The notes below the pieces were generated by a model, which did no database searches, was not told the origin of the DNA, and saw nothing but the letters and a program-made list of their open reading frames with translations. From positions 725,881 to 789,880 of the forward strand of contig MU001681.1 of the NCBI GenBank assembly GCA_010093515.1: a stretch of DNA of 64,000 bases, read 5' to 3'. The DNA is from Lineolata rhizophorae. Lineage: Eukaryota; Ascomycota; Dothideomycetes; Lineolatales; Lineolataceae. A program made the position numbers and the translations under genes. This document shows positions 24,543 through 34,652 of this stretch, one piece after another (position 1 is the stretch's first letter; each line of letters opens with the position of its first letter).

Positions 24543-25826
24543 GGCTGACTCGCTCGGCTTCTGCGAGGAAATGTGGCTGACGGCCGATCCCACTGCGAGC
24601 GTAGTAAGAACGGAGTTGAATCAGGGTACTTGGTTATACGGTACTCTTGAATTGCAGATGCAACTGGCAACGATGAGAAGTATGAGGGTTGCGAAGCAAA
24701 TGCTTTGTAGAGAAGTTGAAAGAAATCGATCAGGTTTGCTTGTTGAGGAGTTTGTGTGCGTAGAGGAAGGTATTTTTGTAGCCTTGGTGGGGTCGGATCG
24801 GAGGGACGCGCGAATTCGGAAGTTTCCAAACATTGCGTTGCGGGGCAACGGGCTAGCGTGGCGCGCGAACCGGAGACGTCACCTCACTCCAGCACGCGAC
24901 GCGACAACCACACCGCGGCGGAGTTAATATACAACTGTCACCATTCCTTCATCATCGGATTGACTGTTGTAACTTTGTTGTTCCTGCTGCTGTGCACTCA
25001 CAATATTCGGATTCTCCTCTACCATAGTTTTAGTCTAGTCTCGTTGTATTTCCAAGGTGTTTACTGCGGACGTATATTTAACCCTTGCATGTGAGTTCCT
25101 TACTCCTCCACTTTTTCACCTCTTGCTTTTTTCTCTTAGAATCATGATCCACGGGTGTTGAATATGGATCTGTTGCGGTCTTTTTATTCCAATTTGCTGC
25201 TCATAGGCCTCAATGATTAGGGTGCTCATGTGTTGATGTTGGATTTGTCAATTAGTCACATGGAATCATGGATTTGCTCTACAGCAGGCATTTATCGCAT
25301 GTGTAGCCGCAGCACTGGTACACGCTTTCAGCAACTAGCTTTGTATTAAGCGGAGCGCTTTGTAAGATATTGTCAAACGACCTTGATGTTTCCTGTCTAC
25401 CAATGGATATAATCTGACATGTTGTTTACCCTCTAGTAAAATGTTCATAGAACCCGGCTTAGGCAGTAGTCTTTGGTTGCTAAATACAGCTTGTTATTGG
25501 GCGTTATGCAGTGCTATGCATTGTGTGCTAAGCTAATTGTGTCATTGGCACACTAACCTGCAGGAGTTGCGGTGAGTGCGTCTAGCACCAAATCAAGAGC
25601 AATGAAGGCAGGCCGGCCTCTCCGCTACAAGAATACGATGTGCTATTCTAAATATCGTGTTACTTTAGTAGCCTAGATGTGGTTCTATAGGCCGTTGTAG
25701 ATTTCTCCAAGCCGTCTGACTATTGTTCTAGGCAGAAATTTAGTAGAAACTTTAGCGCTTATGTTCCTACCAATGAATGAAATTGCTGATGTTTGTTTCT
25801 AGTATGCTATGCAAACTACAATGGCA

Positions 25827-25847
25827 TTTTTTTTTTTTAAAAAAAAA
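25827..25847. repeat. T12A9 homopolymer foldback
   Basis: Twelve T followed directly by nine A form a perfect self-complementary tract in AT-rich non-coding DNA. A similar tract lies at 26450-26474. Confidence 0.7.
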
Positions 25848-26449
25848 GATTACAATAAGGTTGGCAAAGCCCATGAAGAATGTGTCAATAAGGTTGTTTA
25901 GGCTTACTAGCTTAGACATCGTGGCGATATTTTCACGAGATATCATTGCAAGTTTATTGCATTCGCATTTTACTGGAGTAACCTTAGCAATAGTAGCCGC
26001 CATGCAACTAGTCCGTGATTATGATACAGAACACAACGTTAGATCTACAAATGCGAGATGACATCGTCGATTCAGACGCCTTCCCCATATCGCAATATGC
26101 CTAAGGCCTATCCATTCCCTATGGCAGACATCTTGGCGGATTCAAACTTATCCATGCACGCTGCATCAGTTGTTCTAAGCCGAGGATAATAGAGTGCCTT
26201 TTGATCGCAAAAGCGTACGAAAACATAAAAAAGCCATGGAAAAAATTGGGCTGTTGAAGCTGGATCAATGCACTCTCGAAGACCTGCACTACCCTTCATT
26301 CCCATGTCACTTGTCTGTCTGTTATGCGGCTAGGCAGACCCAAAACCCCCAAATTGCTCGTAGTTCTGTAAAGAAATGGCCACACTGTAGGTTAGTTTCG
26401 AGCATTCAAAGTTGATAAAAGCATACCTTGCTTTCTTCGTAGGTTATTC

Positions 26450-26474
26450 TTTTTTTTTTTTTTTTAAAAAAAAA
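26450..26474. repeat. T16A9 homopolymer foldback
   Basis: Sixteen T followed directly by nine A, about 620 bp from the similar tract at 25827. Flanking sequences of the two tracts do not match each other. Confidence 0.7.
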
Positions 26475-26750
26475 TAGGACTTTTACAAATCAAAGTTGAT
26501 CTTCTAGTTCTTCAGGGTCGCATCAAGCCCGTAATTCTCTAAAACTTGTCGTACGGTTAGAAGCCGAGCGCCAGGCCATGAAAAGCTAGAAAAGACATCC
26601 TCCACCACATAGAACTCCAACTTGAAAAGTACAGCCATTGCTCCACAGCGCCCTAAACCAACGTCAGATAGTTGCAATTGTAAAAAATGGATCTGCATAC
26701 CGGATCCTACAAAGTCTCCAAACACGCCATCAAACCCCCATCAAACCCGC

Positions 26751-28005
26751 TTACCTCCTCCTTGTCCCCCCGAACCCCGTACTCTGATACCTCTCCCCAT
26801 CATCTCTCGCCGACGGCCTTCCGCTCCCGCTCCCGCTCGGACTCCCACCTCCCCACCTCGACGGCCCCGCCGCGTACTGCCTCTGCGGCTCCTCTCTCAC
26901 CACGCGTCCTCCATTCCCTCCCGCGCCCCTGCCGGCCGCATACCCGGCCGCGGCGCCGCCCAGCGCGCCGGTCCAGAACCCCGGCGTCCAGCCACCGCCG
27001 GCTTGCTGCTGGCGCGGCGCGCCCCAGCCCGAGCCCCAGCCCCAGCCAGAGGAGGAGCGGCCGCTACGGCGGGGCCCGGCAGTCCACGGCTTGCTCCTAG
27101 GGCCGGAGGGCCGCCAGTCGTAGGGTGGCGGGGGGTCGTCGTCGGGCCCTCCTCCTCCGCCGCCGCCGCCGCCGCCGTACCACGGCCGCCACGTGTCGGG
27201 GCGGCGCGGGTCGCCGCCGCGCACGACGCACGCGGCGAACAGGATGTAGGCGAACACGGCGCAGAACAGGGCCCAGAAGAGCCAGGTAACAAGGGTGTCG
27301 AATACGGTCTTCCGCGAGCCTCTGCCCGAGCGCCCGAGGTACTCGTCCCAGGCGCTGGCGCCGCCGCGGCCGTACCTGGCCTCGCCGGCCGGCGTCAGCA
27401 GCAGGCGGTACTGGCAGGCGCAGGAGCCCTTGAGGACGTAAGGGTCGTCGGGCGAGTCGTAGCCTTCGCAGACGATGTCGGTGGAGCCGAGCTTGAAGGA
27501 GGGGGGGAGAGAGGCGGTGCATTTCCACTGGATGTCTTCGGGCCCGTACTCGGAGCCTGCGTTGGTGCATTGCATGGCGTCGACGGTGTAGAGGTCGCAG
27601 GCGTCGCCGCCGATGCATTCGAGCTGCAGGAGAAAGGAGTGTTGTTAGTATGGTGGTGTATCTCTCTTTTCCCTCTCGCTTTCGGGCTTCTTCTTTTTAA
27701 AAACAACATTTTCAAAATAAAAAATAAGGAGCGAAATATCAAAAGAAGTTCGAGCGCATCACATGACCAGTTTTGCAACAGCGAAACTGGAGGATGGGCC
27801 AAAAGAGGATAAGAGAAAGCTTGCGTCGTACCTGAGGCATCGCTTCGACCCGTCGATGACTTGTCATTCGCCCGGCCCGCAGCGTCAACGTCTCCACGTC
27901 GGACAGCAAGATCGCGTTCGAAGACTTCCTCGCCGCCCCCGCCGTCGCGACGAGCGCCGCGAGAAGGAGGAGCACGGTTCTGCGACGCAGTCTCGACGGA
28001 TGCAT
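26751..28005 (-). CDS. SARAF: SARAF-like store-operated calcium entry regulator (TMEM66 family)
   Basis: Two exons (28005-27832 and 27623-26751), 348 residues. A signal peptide (first about 24 residues, RRRTVLLLLAALVATAGAA) leads into a luminal domain with the family blocks ILLSDVETLTLRAGRMTSHR, LECIGGDACDLYTVDAMQC, WKCTASLPPSF and IVCEGYDSPDDPYVLKGSC. Its paired cysteines fit an ER-luminal fold. One membrane helix follows (about 168-192, LVTWLFWALFCAVFAYILF), then a cytosolic Gly/Arg/Pro-rich tail with a run of Gly and DPPPPYDW (about 219-229). PPPY is a PPxY motif of the kind bound by WW domains such as those of Rsp5. In animals SARAF restrains STIM/Orai calcium entry. Fungi lack a classical STIM/Orai pair, so the role here is open. 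Confidence 0.9.
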
Positions 28006-28579
28006 TTTTTTCTTTTCTTTTTCCCTCCAACTTTTGTGGAGCGTGTGTGCAGCTGCGGAATTTGAAACGACTGGCCTACAAGTCGGCCGCGGGCAGACTG
28101 ACTGCGGGATGAAGACGAGTCGGTCTATTGCACAGAGGGAGGCCGCCCTTTTGAGTGGGCGAGTGAGGCTGTGAGCCGTGACGGCGCGGTGGCGCTACAT
28201 ACGAGGCTATTTTAGAGGACACGGTGGCACCTCATCAACGCCTCGGCGGGCGTTGCTGCGCGAGGCTTCTAGGCAGCAGCAACCATCGCGTATTGTGTTC
28301 CCAAGGCGTGATCGTCTTTCCCAGAAATGATTCCTGAGGGAAGAGGCCATTGGGTGCGAGCCAGGTGCGTGGTGCAACGGTTAATTACGCGCTAACGCGG
28401 CAGTAGTGCCGGTCCGGGGTCCGTGGCTTGACGACTTCACTCCTTCATCCCCGGCCGGACTTCGCAATCATCGCCCGTGCAGATACACACACTCTCGGCG
28501 CCCGCTCGCCAGTCACTCTTTTGTCACCTTTCCCAAACCGAAAGGAAAGCAGTAAACAAAAAGGAAAAGAGAAGAAAAG
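28006..28579. promoter_or_regulatory. Divergent intergenic region SARAF / PBN1
   Basis: 574 bp between the two starts must hold both promoters. It contains a 74-nt segment (28357-28430) whose ends can pair like a tRNA acceptor stem, but the inner arms do not fold; see rejected items. The last 60 bases before 28580 are A/G-rich leader. Confidence 0.55.
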
Positions 28580-30650
28580 ATGCGCGAGCGGATAACGTAT
28601 CTGCTGCGCGACCCCGAGCACGACGGGCCCGACCCCTCCAAGATTAATGTGTCCAAGGACTCGTTGACCGTGACGGGCCTGGACGCAGCCAAGGAGCACC
28701 GCGTGACTTTCGGCTTCTCAGAGTTGTCCCAGGAGGTGCGCTTTTCCTTTCACCCTGCGGGCGTGTATCCCCACGGAGAACTGCTGGTGGTTGACGCTCT
28801 CTGTCGAGTAGCTATGGCGGGCCCTGAAGCAGTGCCACGAGCTCCGCATCCGATGGGTGTCTGAGTCGCCCTACGACTCCACCCCGCCCTTTGTTGCCCG
28901 GCTTTCTCCTGGCCTGCACGTCTTCTTTACGCCGCGTAGAGATGAGTTGGCGTGAGTGTGGGCATTTCGCACCACCCCTTGTGTTCCGTAGGCCGTGTAG
29001 CTCATTCTTATATCCGCCCGTCAGAGACTCCCTGTGTCCGATGCTGAAGAAAGTGTTCGGTCAAAATTTGAAGTGCACTTCTCCAACGGTAAAACCAGCT
29101 CTTTGATATATATGTGCTTTACTATATCTGTTCTTTTCTGCCAGTTTTCTCTCCTCAATTGCTCACGTGTCCTCAAAATTGCAGGAGACCTTCACTACGC
29201 CTCCAATCCTCTCTCCACGCTTCTCCCAAACTTCTCTCCAATATCACTCCCTCCTTCCCTCTCTCATCGACCTCACCACCTATATCGCCGAAGCCGTCTG
29301 CCCCCCGGCCGACCAGCACTGCCGCTCCCAAGCCGCCGCTCTCACCAGCGCAAGCTACGTCGACATAGACTTCGATGCCATCTCGCACTCAGTGATCGTC
29401 AACGCTTTCTGGAGCGCTCCGCCGACCTCCGCCTCCGCCTCTGATGAGAACCTCTGGACCGAAACCATCTTAAAGCGGAGCAAGGAAGACACTGTCGAAG
29501 TGGGCGTTCTCGGAAACGAGCGGCCAAGTGAGAAGGAAGAGCTGTCCCTGAGCGGCTTCTTGACAGTGCTCGGACAAGACGATCACCCTAGTACGTGTCA
29601 CTTTATTGCTTTGCGCCTGTCTCTATCACCATCCGTTAACCAAGCCAAACCAAACTAACCACTCCTCCCGCCCACACCACAGAGCCAACATTCTTCTCCT
29701 TCCCCTCCCGACACCACCCGTTTCCTTCCTCTTCCCCACAAACCTTCACCGCCACCCTTCCCCCTCCAACCGGCCTCCATCCCACTCTCCACCTCACCTT
29801 TCCCCTCCCTCCAACCCCGCCTCCTTCCTCCTCCTCATCCCCATCCGACTGCGCCCTCCTCGCCTACCTCACCCTCCCTTCCCCCTTCTTCCTCGACCGC
29901 CACCAACTCGCGGACCCGCTCTTCCTGGGCGCCCACCGCCTGCGCGCTCTCCGTGCGCTGGCCGGCGCCACGGACCTGGAGGCGCCCGACTGGGTCGTGC
30001 CCGAGTGGGGCAGCGCGGCGTTGGTGGAGCTAGCTCCGCCGCTGGAGGCGGGGCCTCGCGCGGCGGGGAGGGAGAAAGGAGAGAAAGAAGGCGCGCAGCA
30101 GTGGACGGCGGAGATCCCGCTGCACCTGCGGTACATGGAGCCGGCACGGTCATCCGGGGCGAGCGACGGGAGCGGCGGCAGCGGTGGCGGCGGCGCGGGG
30201 CCAGGACCGGCCGTGGCGCGCGACCGCCACGGCCCTCACGCCGGCGTTGCCCTGCCGTTCCCGGCCGTCTTCTGGGCCTGTCCGGCGCGGGACGGCGCGA
30301 AAATGTCGGTCAACCCGTTCGATCGCGCCGCGCTAGGCTTCGACGCCCTGTTCGGGCCCCGCACGCTGTTCTACCACGTTCCGCCGGCGCAGCCCGGCGC
30401 TGAGTTGGGGACGGCAAGGCCGTTGGTGCTGGGGGCGAAGGTGCCAGTGCTGGATGCGGATAGGGCGGCGCTGGTGGAGTTGGGGACGGTGGTGGTGGTT
30501 TTGCTGGGCGCAGCGTGGGTGTTGTGGAAGGTGGGTGGAGTTTTGGCGGGAGATTTGAGGGTGGGTGGTGGGGCAACGGGGAAGGGGGGAGGTGTTAGTG
30601 GGCGTGGAGATGGGGAAGAGAAGGTGAGGGAAGGGAAGAAGATGCGCTAG
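28580..30650 (+). CDS. PBN1: PBN1/PIG-X, stabilising subunit of GPI mannosyltransferase I
   Basis: An ER membrane protein that, with Gpi14/PIG-M, adds the first mannose to GPI anchors. Five exons: 28580-28735, 28812-28951, 29025-29088, 29185-29590 and 29683-30650, 577 residues. The start MRERITYLL is typical of fungal Pbn1. Family blocks follow in order: CHELRIRWVSE, SPGLHVFFTPRRDE, LCPMLKKVFGQNLKC, SLSGFLTVLGQDDHP, PLHLRY, VFWACPA, NPFDRAALGFDALFGPRT and LFYHVPP. One membrane helix lies near the C-terminus (VELGTVVVVLLGAAWVLW), giving a mostly luminal protein with a short tail. There is a Gly/Ser insert around the PLHLRY block. All five joins keep frame. It is divergent from SARAF. Confidence 0.92.
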
Positions 30651-32112
30651 GACGGCGCGTGGCGAACTGGAAGTGGGCTTTTGTAGGAGAGGTAGTTGGG
30701 AATGGAATTGGAACTGGTCTTGGAGCGAGTGTGGCGTGGAAGTTGTGCGTGACGGGCATGGAAAAGTAAGTTGCGTCAGCTCGGCCGCCGGGTTAGTGGG
30801 TGGGTAGAACCTCAACACCAAGGCCAGGATCGTGGGGTGCGCGCGTGCGTGCGCGCTTGCACAGCAGCACCGCCTAGCGATGACGACAGGATGGCTCCAA
30901 CAGCGCTCCGCCGTCGCCGCGTAGGCCCTCGCGCAGTGCCGGGGCCATCGCCTAAGTCATGGTGTTCCTGCTTTTCATTGCAACACAATGCGTCGCTTTA
31001 GCCGTTCACGGGGCTAAAGAGAAACGACAGTTTCAAGTTGGGGTGTGCATGCCGCAGCTGTGCGGCAGTGGTGTGGAGAGAACGGATGTATGCGTATGTA
31101 GTTGGCTTCACGCTCGGGCGGGGCGCTACGCAGCGGCCTCGCAGAGACGTGGGGCGCAACACCAAAGATGGGGAGCCCGCGACGAAGCTCATGGACGCGG
31201 ACGGCTTCACGGAAGAAGCATCGAAGGGCTGCTCAATGAGAAGGACCGCGAGTATAGGCATGGGCACCCTTCCTCCCCCCCTCTACCGGGCCTCTATGCC
31301 CGATCGGGCAATCGGATTGTCGAATATTCGAATTCCCCAAACTTATCGAGTATATATACCATTTAGTTCAAACAATTCACCGTCTCCTCACATTCGCGGG
31401 ACGCAGTCACTGGGAGCAGCTTCGGCCTATGCCTGGTGCCGTCGTGGTGTTTGTTGGCGTTCTCAACATCATGTGACCGCTACGCGGGGAGGCACCCATC
31501 TTTTGCGTGTTCGAGTCCCGGCCGCATCGTCATTTTTTTTAATTGCTTCTTCTATTTTGCAGTCGGGGCAACTGGGGCGTCAGGAGATAGAACAAAGTCT
31601 GGCGATTCTGATTTTGGTGCGCAGAATGCCGTGTATACGGGGCGGAGGTGGGGATCAGCGGATTTGTTTTCGTGGCGTTGGGGTGAGTGGGGAGGCAGGG
31701 AAGGGTATCGTGGACTGGGGAGATGACCATCAATCCGCGGCTGCCGCGGCAGAGCCAAAGGCGGATAGCAATGGCAACTATACCGAAAGATGATGCATAC
31801 ATCTGCTTTACTTACACAGCGAGTAGGCAGGCGCGACTCAATGGCGCGAGAGAGCCAATGTGCTAAAGACTCTGCTTCGTTTTTGATCAGAAATGACCTG
31901 AAAAGGTATATGAGCGGGTAAATTACTGATGATGGGCAAAATCAGTAGCAGTCGCTCCAACTGGCCGAGTACCTCTCGTAATCTTTTCGTTTCCCCAACC
32001 GTGGAAGCCCATTTCACGTCTATACTCCCCAGCTATAGCATGAAGTAGAGCAGGTTACCAAGCACTATTGTGATAGAATAGCAACAGGAATTGATAAATT
32101 ATCAATAGAATG

Positions 32113-32142
32113 GAGTGTATTTTCCTATCTAAAGAAATATGA
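32113..32142. repeat. Diverged direct repeat B, copy 1
   Basis: Starts GAGTGTATTTTCCTATCT and continues with an A/G-rich segment. Copy 2 starts at 34031. The similarity is partial and gapped. Confidence 0.35.
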
Positions 32143-32565
32143 CAAGGGGAAGTTGGAAGCTGGTCTTAGAAGTTGAGTTGAGGAGGAAGGGAAGATAGCG
32201 ACGGGTCCCGTTTATTCAGCAAAGCCTATCGAGACTTGACACTCTACTATAATATAGGTTATGCCACGTTGTCTCTATTCCTACCACAAGAAAGCACTTG
32301 CAAACCCTTGCGTTACTATTTTCTGTTCTAGAGACCATTGCACCTTTCCTATATACGCGTCTCCTGTGGCTGGAACTGAGGAACAAAGAGCTTGAAAGCA
32401 CTCTGAGAGTGCTAGTTGTTCTGGAGTCATGTTTATTCTGCAGGGCCTCTCCGGCAACGATGGCCGCCTTGGGTGACCACAAAGGCGAAAAACGGATTCA
32501 AAGGGGCTCCAGGGGCCCAAAGAGATCGGACAATATAATGACGGCACCGCCCTATATAGGTTTTA

Positions 32566-32611
32566 GTGAAGACCGTTCATTAAAGGACAAAGTTTGAGCA
32601 TATACCTCGAC
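32566..32611. repeat. Diverged direct repeat A, copy 1 (possible LTR fragment)
   Basis: AGTGAAGAC then TTTGAGCATATACCTCGAC. Copy 2 at 33280-33322 has AGTGAAAAC then TTTGAGTATATACTTCGAC. Within the 19-nt block the two differences are both C to T. Confidence 0.5.
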
Positions 32612-33279
32612 ACTCGGTATTTTCGTTCAGGTGTAAGATGTCCCGATTTCAAGTAGGAAAGAGGAGCTGGCACAACACATGCTCGGTTGGCAGAGGAGTA
32701 CATAAGTACCCTACTCGGATTTCGATCCACGGAAGCAAAGGCGAGACGGAAGTTTGGCGTTTTGTGGGACTTATAGTGGGGTCATTCCCAAGCTGGGTGG
32801 GCGATGGGATGGCTTCGAATGTGTGGATCGAGGCCGAATCAAGTCCTGCCAAGGACGCCACCCTTGTCCAGGTGGAGCATAGGTCTCCTGTTGCGCGAGC
32901 TGGCACAATCCAGGGCTGGTAGAGGGCCTGTGAACTGTGTCCTAGGCCAGCTACCAATTGCTAAGCTCTCAATAGCGGGATTATCCGCGTAGAGGGCGCT
33001 GACTGATGCTCGACATGCCCACGTCTCGATCATCATCAGAATGCTCGTGACGTGGTCTGACTTTTGTTTGGCGCGACGTTCTGACCGACTCACTCTCAAC
33101 CAGGTCTCGTTCCAATTTGGACCGAGTACCATGGGACGCTTTACCCTCCTTACCGATGTAAGGAGCTCGTGTTTGTGTGTGCCGACCACTTTGAAAGCAG
33201 AGCTCCGCAACAGAGCCCCGCAACAGAACATAGTGACCCGGAAATAAAACCGATGTTCTGCCTGACTTACTTAGACATT

Positions 33280-33322
33280 AGTGAAAACTTTCAGAGGAAG
33301 GAATTTGAGTATATACTTCGAC
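33280..33322. repeat. Diverged direct repeat A, copy 2 (possible LTR fragment)
   Basis: Same order and spacing of blocks as copy 1, about 712 bp downstream. The CpA to TpA change matches the preferred RIP context. Confidence 0.5.
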
Positions 33323-34030
33323 CCTTTGTACTTTTGTAGAGACTCTGGATGTCGCGTAGCTCGGCGATCCGCCGGGCAACCGGGTGGTGGAAGCGGAACC
33401 GCTTCACTAGAGGGCGATCAGAGCGCGATTTAGAGTCGATCGGTGCACGATCGACTTACGGTTGAATGATAAGCACGCAACAGGGTGTGCTTCAGTCAAC
33501 AAGGCAAGTCAGAATGTGTATTCAATCTAAGTTGGATCGGAGCTACATACCTATATACCTGGATCTAACCCCGATTACGTATCGCGCAGGTGCGTAGTAC
33601 ATGCCTGGGCATGACGCTGGAGGAAGGAATTGGGCCGACGCAGATGGCCAGGCGGGCGGGAGTGTTGCCGGCTCGTGGGAGCTGGTGGATTCCTGTAGTT
33701 CGGCTAAGTGCTGGTCGGTTGAGTGGCGCTGCGCAGGCTTTGAGGGCTTCGAGGGCTGCGTCGGCTGAGGTGCGTGTCGGTTGCGCGGTGTTAGGCTGTG
33801 CGTTGGCCTCGCCAGTAGTAGCAGGCAATGTGTTCGGTGCGTGGATCTCTTGATTTCATAGGACTCTAAGTGGATGCGGAAAATTGATTGTATACAATCA
33901 ATGTTTGATGATGGGGACGAACAAAGAACGTCGATGAGACAAGAAGCAGTAGAAGCCGGCGGTGGCTTGACATTGCTACACGGCCCTCGCTCGTAGTAGA
34001 ACCAGGAGTCGATAATTGAAAAGAAGAAGC

Positions 34031-34060
34031 GAGTGTATTTCTTATCTGAGGAACATGATG
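34031..34060. repeat. Diverged direct repeat B, copy 2
   Basis: Starts GAGTGTATTTCTTATCTG, similar to 32113-32142, about 1.9 kb apart and in the same orientation. Copia-type LTRs often have such segments, but this is only suggestive. Confidence 0.35.
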
Positions 34061-34652
34061 AATTGAGGATGGAATTGAAAAGTTTGAGTTGGAAAGGCTG
34101 GTTGAAGAAGAGAGAGGAGACAGCAACGACAGCAACGAGTCCCTCATGTACGCAGCAGGGCCTGGTCCTGTGCTGCACCTACTATGTTGGCTGATGCGGC
34201 AATGGCGGCTTCCTACTTCCACAGCTGCAAAGTACGCTCTACACGGCAGGAGGAAGCCTCCAAAGCGGGGTAGAGGAAAGCGCATCTTATACTTACTATC
34301 TAGGGCAGCAGCTACAACTAGAGTCTGCGTCAGCTGCTGACGCGGGCAGGCACTAATTCGCCTAAAGTAGAAACTCCACCTCCCAACCGCATCCGCCCCT
34401 TCTTGCTGTCCCATTTCCGTGGTGTTGCGGACACCCAACCAATCCCCCATCCCGGACGGCCCAATTCCCCTTTGTTCCCATGGATGTTTCTCGAAAAATC
34501 TGATAAGACACGCCTGTCCAAAAAAAAAGGAAAGGGAAAAAAAGCCCTTTAAATGTCCTTCAACGCCATGCCCCCACCAACCTGCCTCCTTAGCCCCAAT
34601 TTTCTCCTCTTTGCCTATCCCGGACCTCAAAAACCTCCCACCACAACAAACC

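Larger units (their letters stand above)
24543..26750. other. AT-rich intergenic region with no supportable gene
   Basis: About 2.2 kb, clearly AT-rich from 24,950 onward, with many stop codons in all frames. Two T-tract/A-tract foldbacks (25827-25847 and 26450-26474) are the only structured elements. The base composition fits old, RIP-mutated repeat DNA, but no homologous element can be named. Confidence 0.55.
30651..34652. other. 4-kb gene-free block with decayed repeats
   Basis: Between the PBN1 stop and the stop of the 994-aa gene there is no ORF with domain, splice or codon evidence. The block holds at least two pairs of diverged direct repeats (32566-32611 with 33280-33322; 32113-32142 with 34031-34060), whose differences are largely C/T or A/G transitions. 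The layout suggests remnants of LTR retrotransposons decayed by RIP. No reverse transcriptase, integrase or primer-binding site could be read. Confidence 0.5.

Noticed and set aside
28357-28430. Possible tRNA gene: 74 nt with ends CGAGCCA and TGGCTTG able to form a 7-bp acceptor-like stem, plus a weak B-box-like stretch.
   Set aside because: The anticodon position forms a CGCG-CTAA-CGCG hairpin without a 7-nt loop, and the T arm has at most three pairs. At best a decayed tRNA relic.
31425-31520. tRNA-like segment with GTTCGAGTCCC and a following T-run.
   Set aside because: The T stem pairs in only three of five positions and no matching 5' acceptor strand is found. Possibly SINE or tRNA debris.
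31038-31793. 251-codon plus-strand frame.
   Set aside because: No domain or homologue recognised, overlaps equally open frames, and it runs through the tRNA-like debris.
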